NCBI GenBank assembly: GCA_018824925.1
Contig: JAHJFH010000217.1
Span: 1 to 6,793 of the forward strand
Reading direction: 5' to 3'
Source of the DNA: Thermoplasmatota archaeon
Lineage (GTDB): Archaea; Thermoplasmatota; E2; DHVEG-1
Length of the DNA: 6,793 nucleotides
The notes beneath the pieces are model-generated. The model saw nothing but the letters and a program-made list of their open reading frames with translations. It had not been told where the DNA came from and searched no databases. Shown here in pieces: positions 6,334 through 6,793 of the stretch. The stretch's first letter is position 1, and each line of letters begins with the position of its first letter. The translations under genes and the position numbers were made by a program.

Positions 6334-6336
6334 TGA

Positions 6337-6793
6337 ATGGTACGGTTCATGGTAACAACAGAATTCACCCAGGCAAAAATACATGCTATACAGAAACTAA
6401 AGGAAGCATATATTGCGAATCAGGTCGATATGTCGCTTATGCCACTGCTTGATGCCATCAATATCAAAAAAGAATTTTTTACGACAAGTAGTTGTGCAGG
6501 GCGTATCATGGTTCTTGAACTCCCCAAACTCGGGGATAAACTGAACGCCCATATTTTAGGGAAATGGCATCACATCATCACCGAGGAAACCCTTCGTCAA
6601 GCCCTCTCAAAAGCCTCAAAAGGGATGATTTGGCTGTATGCTCAATCCCCAATTCTCCACCTTGCTGCAGCGTCATTTGAGGACGCAAACTGGTTAGTAA
6701 AACAAGCCATTGCTGCAGGATTTAAAAATTCCGGGATGAAAACCCAAGGGAAACAGCTCATAATTGAAATTAATAGCACGGAACGATTAGATG
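6337..6793 (+). CDS. taw3: TYW3/Taw3 tRNA wybutosine-modification methyltransferase, partial
   Basis: The 3' end is cut by the window edge; 148 codons are visible from the ATG at 6349, or 152 from the in-frame ATG at 6337, of about 200 expected. Numbering from 6349, the family hallmarks are VDMSLMPLLDAIN (26-38), TTSSCAGR (45-52, usually SSCSGR), a KWHH segment (72-75), the block PILHLAAASFEDANWL (101-116) running on to the AGFKNSGM segment (123-130), and KQLIIEINSTERLD (135-148). TYW3 family enzymes use S-adenosylmethionine to methylate the N4 position of the wyosine-type base at position 37 of tRNA-Phe, next to the anticodon. They occur in eukaryotes and archaea, which makes this the strongest taxonomic clue in the window. 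The start is ambiguous: 6337 lies 3 nt after the dehydrogenase stop and 6349 fits the family N-terminus as well. Neither has a clear Shine-Dalgarno, so translation may depend on coupling to the upstream gene. Confidence 0.9.
   Translation, partial: MVRFMVTTEFTQAKIHAIQKLKEAYIANQVDMSLMPLLDAINIKKEFFTTSSCAGRIMVLELPKLGDKLNAHILGKWHHIITEETLRQALSKASKGMIWLYAQSPILHLAAASFEDANWLVKQAIAAGFKNSGMKTQGKQLIIEINSTERLD

Noticed and set aside
1..6793. CRISPR array, insertion sequence, toxin-antitoxin or defence cassette
   Set aside because: No regularly spaced repeats, terminal inverted repeats, transposase or effector-type proteins are seen; apart from the orphan at 224-727 the genes are recognisable metabolic, transport or tRNA-modification families.

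Overview
The window looks like an archaeal chromosome segment, AT-rich, with ordinary metabolic and transport genes. The best evidence is the partial gene at the right edge, a TYW3/Taw3-type wybutosine tRNA-modification protein, a family found only in archaea and eukaryotes. TATA-like promoter boxes, a mix of Shine-Dalgarno-led and apparently leaderless starts, a GGTGAT-type ribosome binding site and T-run terminators agree with this. I suspect a Thermoplasmatota-like or other euryarchaeal lineage, but the sequence alone does not fix it.

Layout from left to right. Bases 1-223 hold no confident gene. A 45-codon open frame without a start codon runs off the left edge on the minus strand, and ahead of 224 lies a promoter-like AT-rich tract. 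At 224-727 (+) is an orphan protein with one N-terminal membrane segment or signal. Convergent to it, on the minus strand, is a two-gene unit transcribed from about 3170 down to 778: a phenylacetate-CoA ligase (paaK, 1875-3167), then an auxin-efflux-carrier (AEC) family permease (778-1853). The permease is broken by a one-base frameshift in a homopolymer tract near 1670-1686.

Divergent from paaK, across 141 bp carrying promoter candidates for both directions, is a plus-strand run: a 66-residue single-span 'symporter small accessory protein' (3309-3509), a sodium:solute symporter one base later (3511-5103), a lysine 6-dehydrogenase/saccharopine dehydrogenase-like enzyme (5167-6333), and the start of taw3 (from 6337 or 6349 to the edge).

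Taken together, an aryl-acid CoA ligase, two secondary carriers and an amino-acid dehydrogenase suggest uptake and breakdown of amino acids or their organic-acid products, as expected in a peptide- or amino-acid-using heterotrophic archaeon. The substrate links are inference from adjacency. I saw no insertion sequence, CRISPR array, defence system or clear RNA gene. The points most worth a second look are the small-protein/symporter pair with its unusually basic tail, the frameshifted AEC gene, the apparently leaderless paaK, the orphan membrane protein and the unexplained frame at the left edge.
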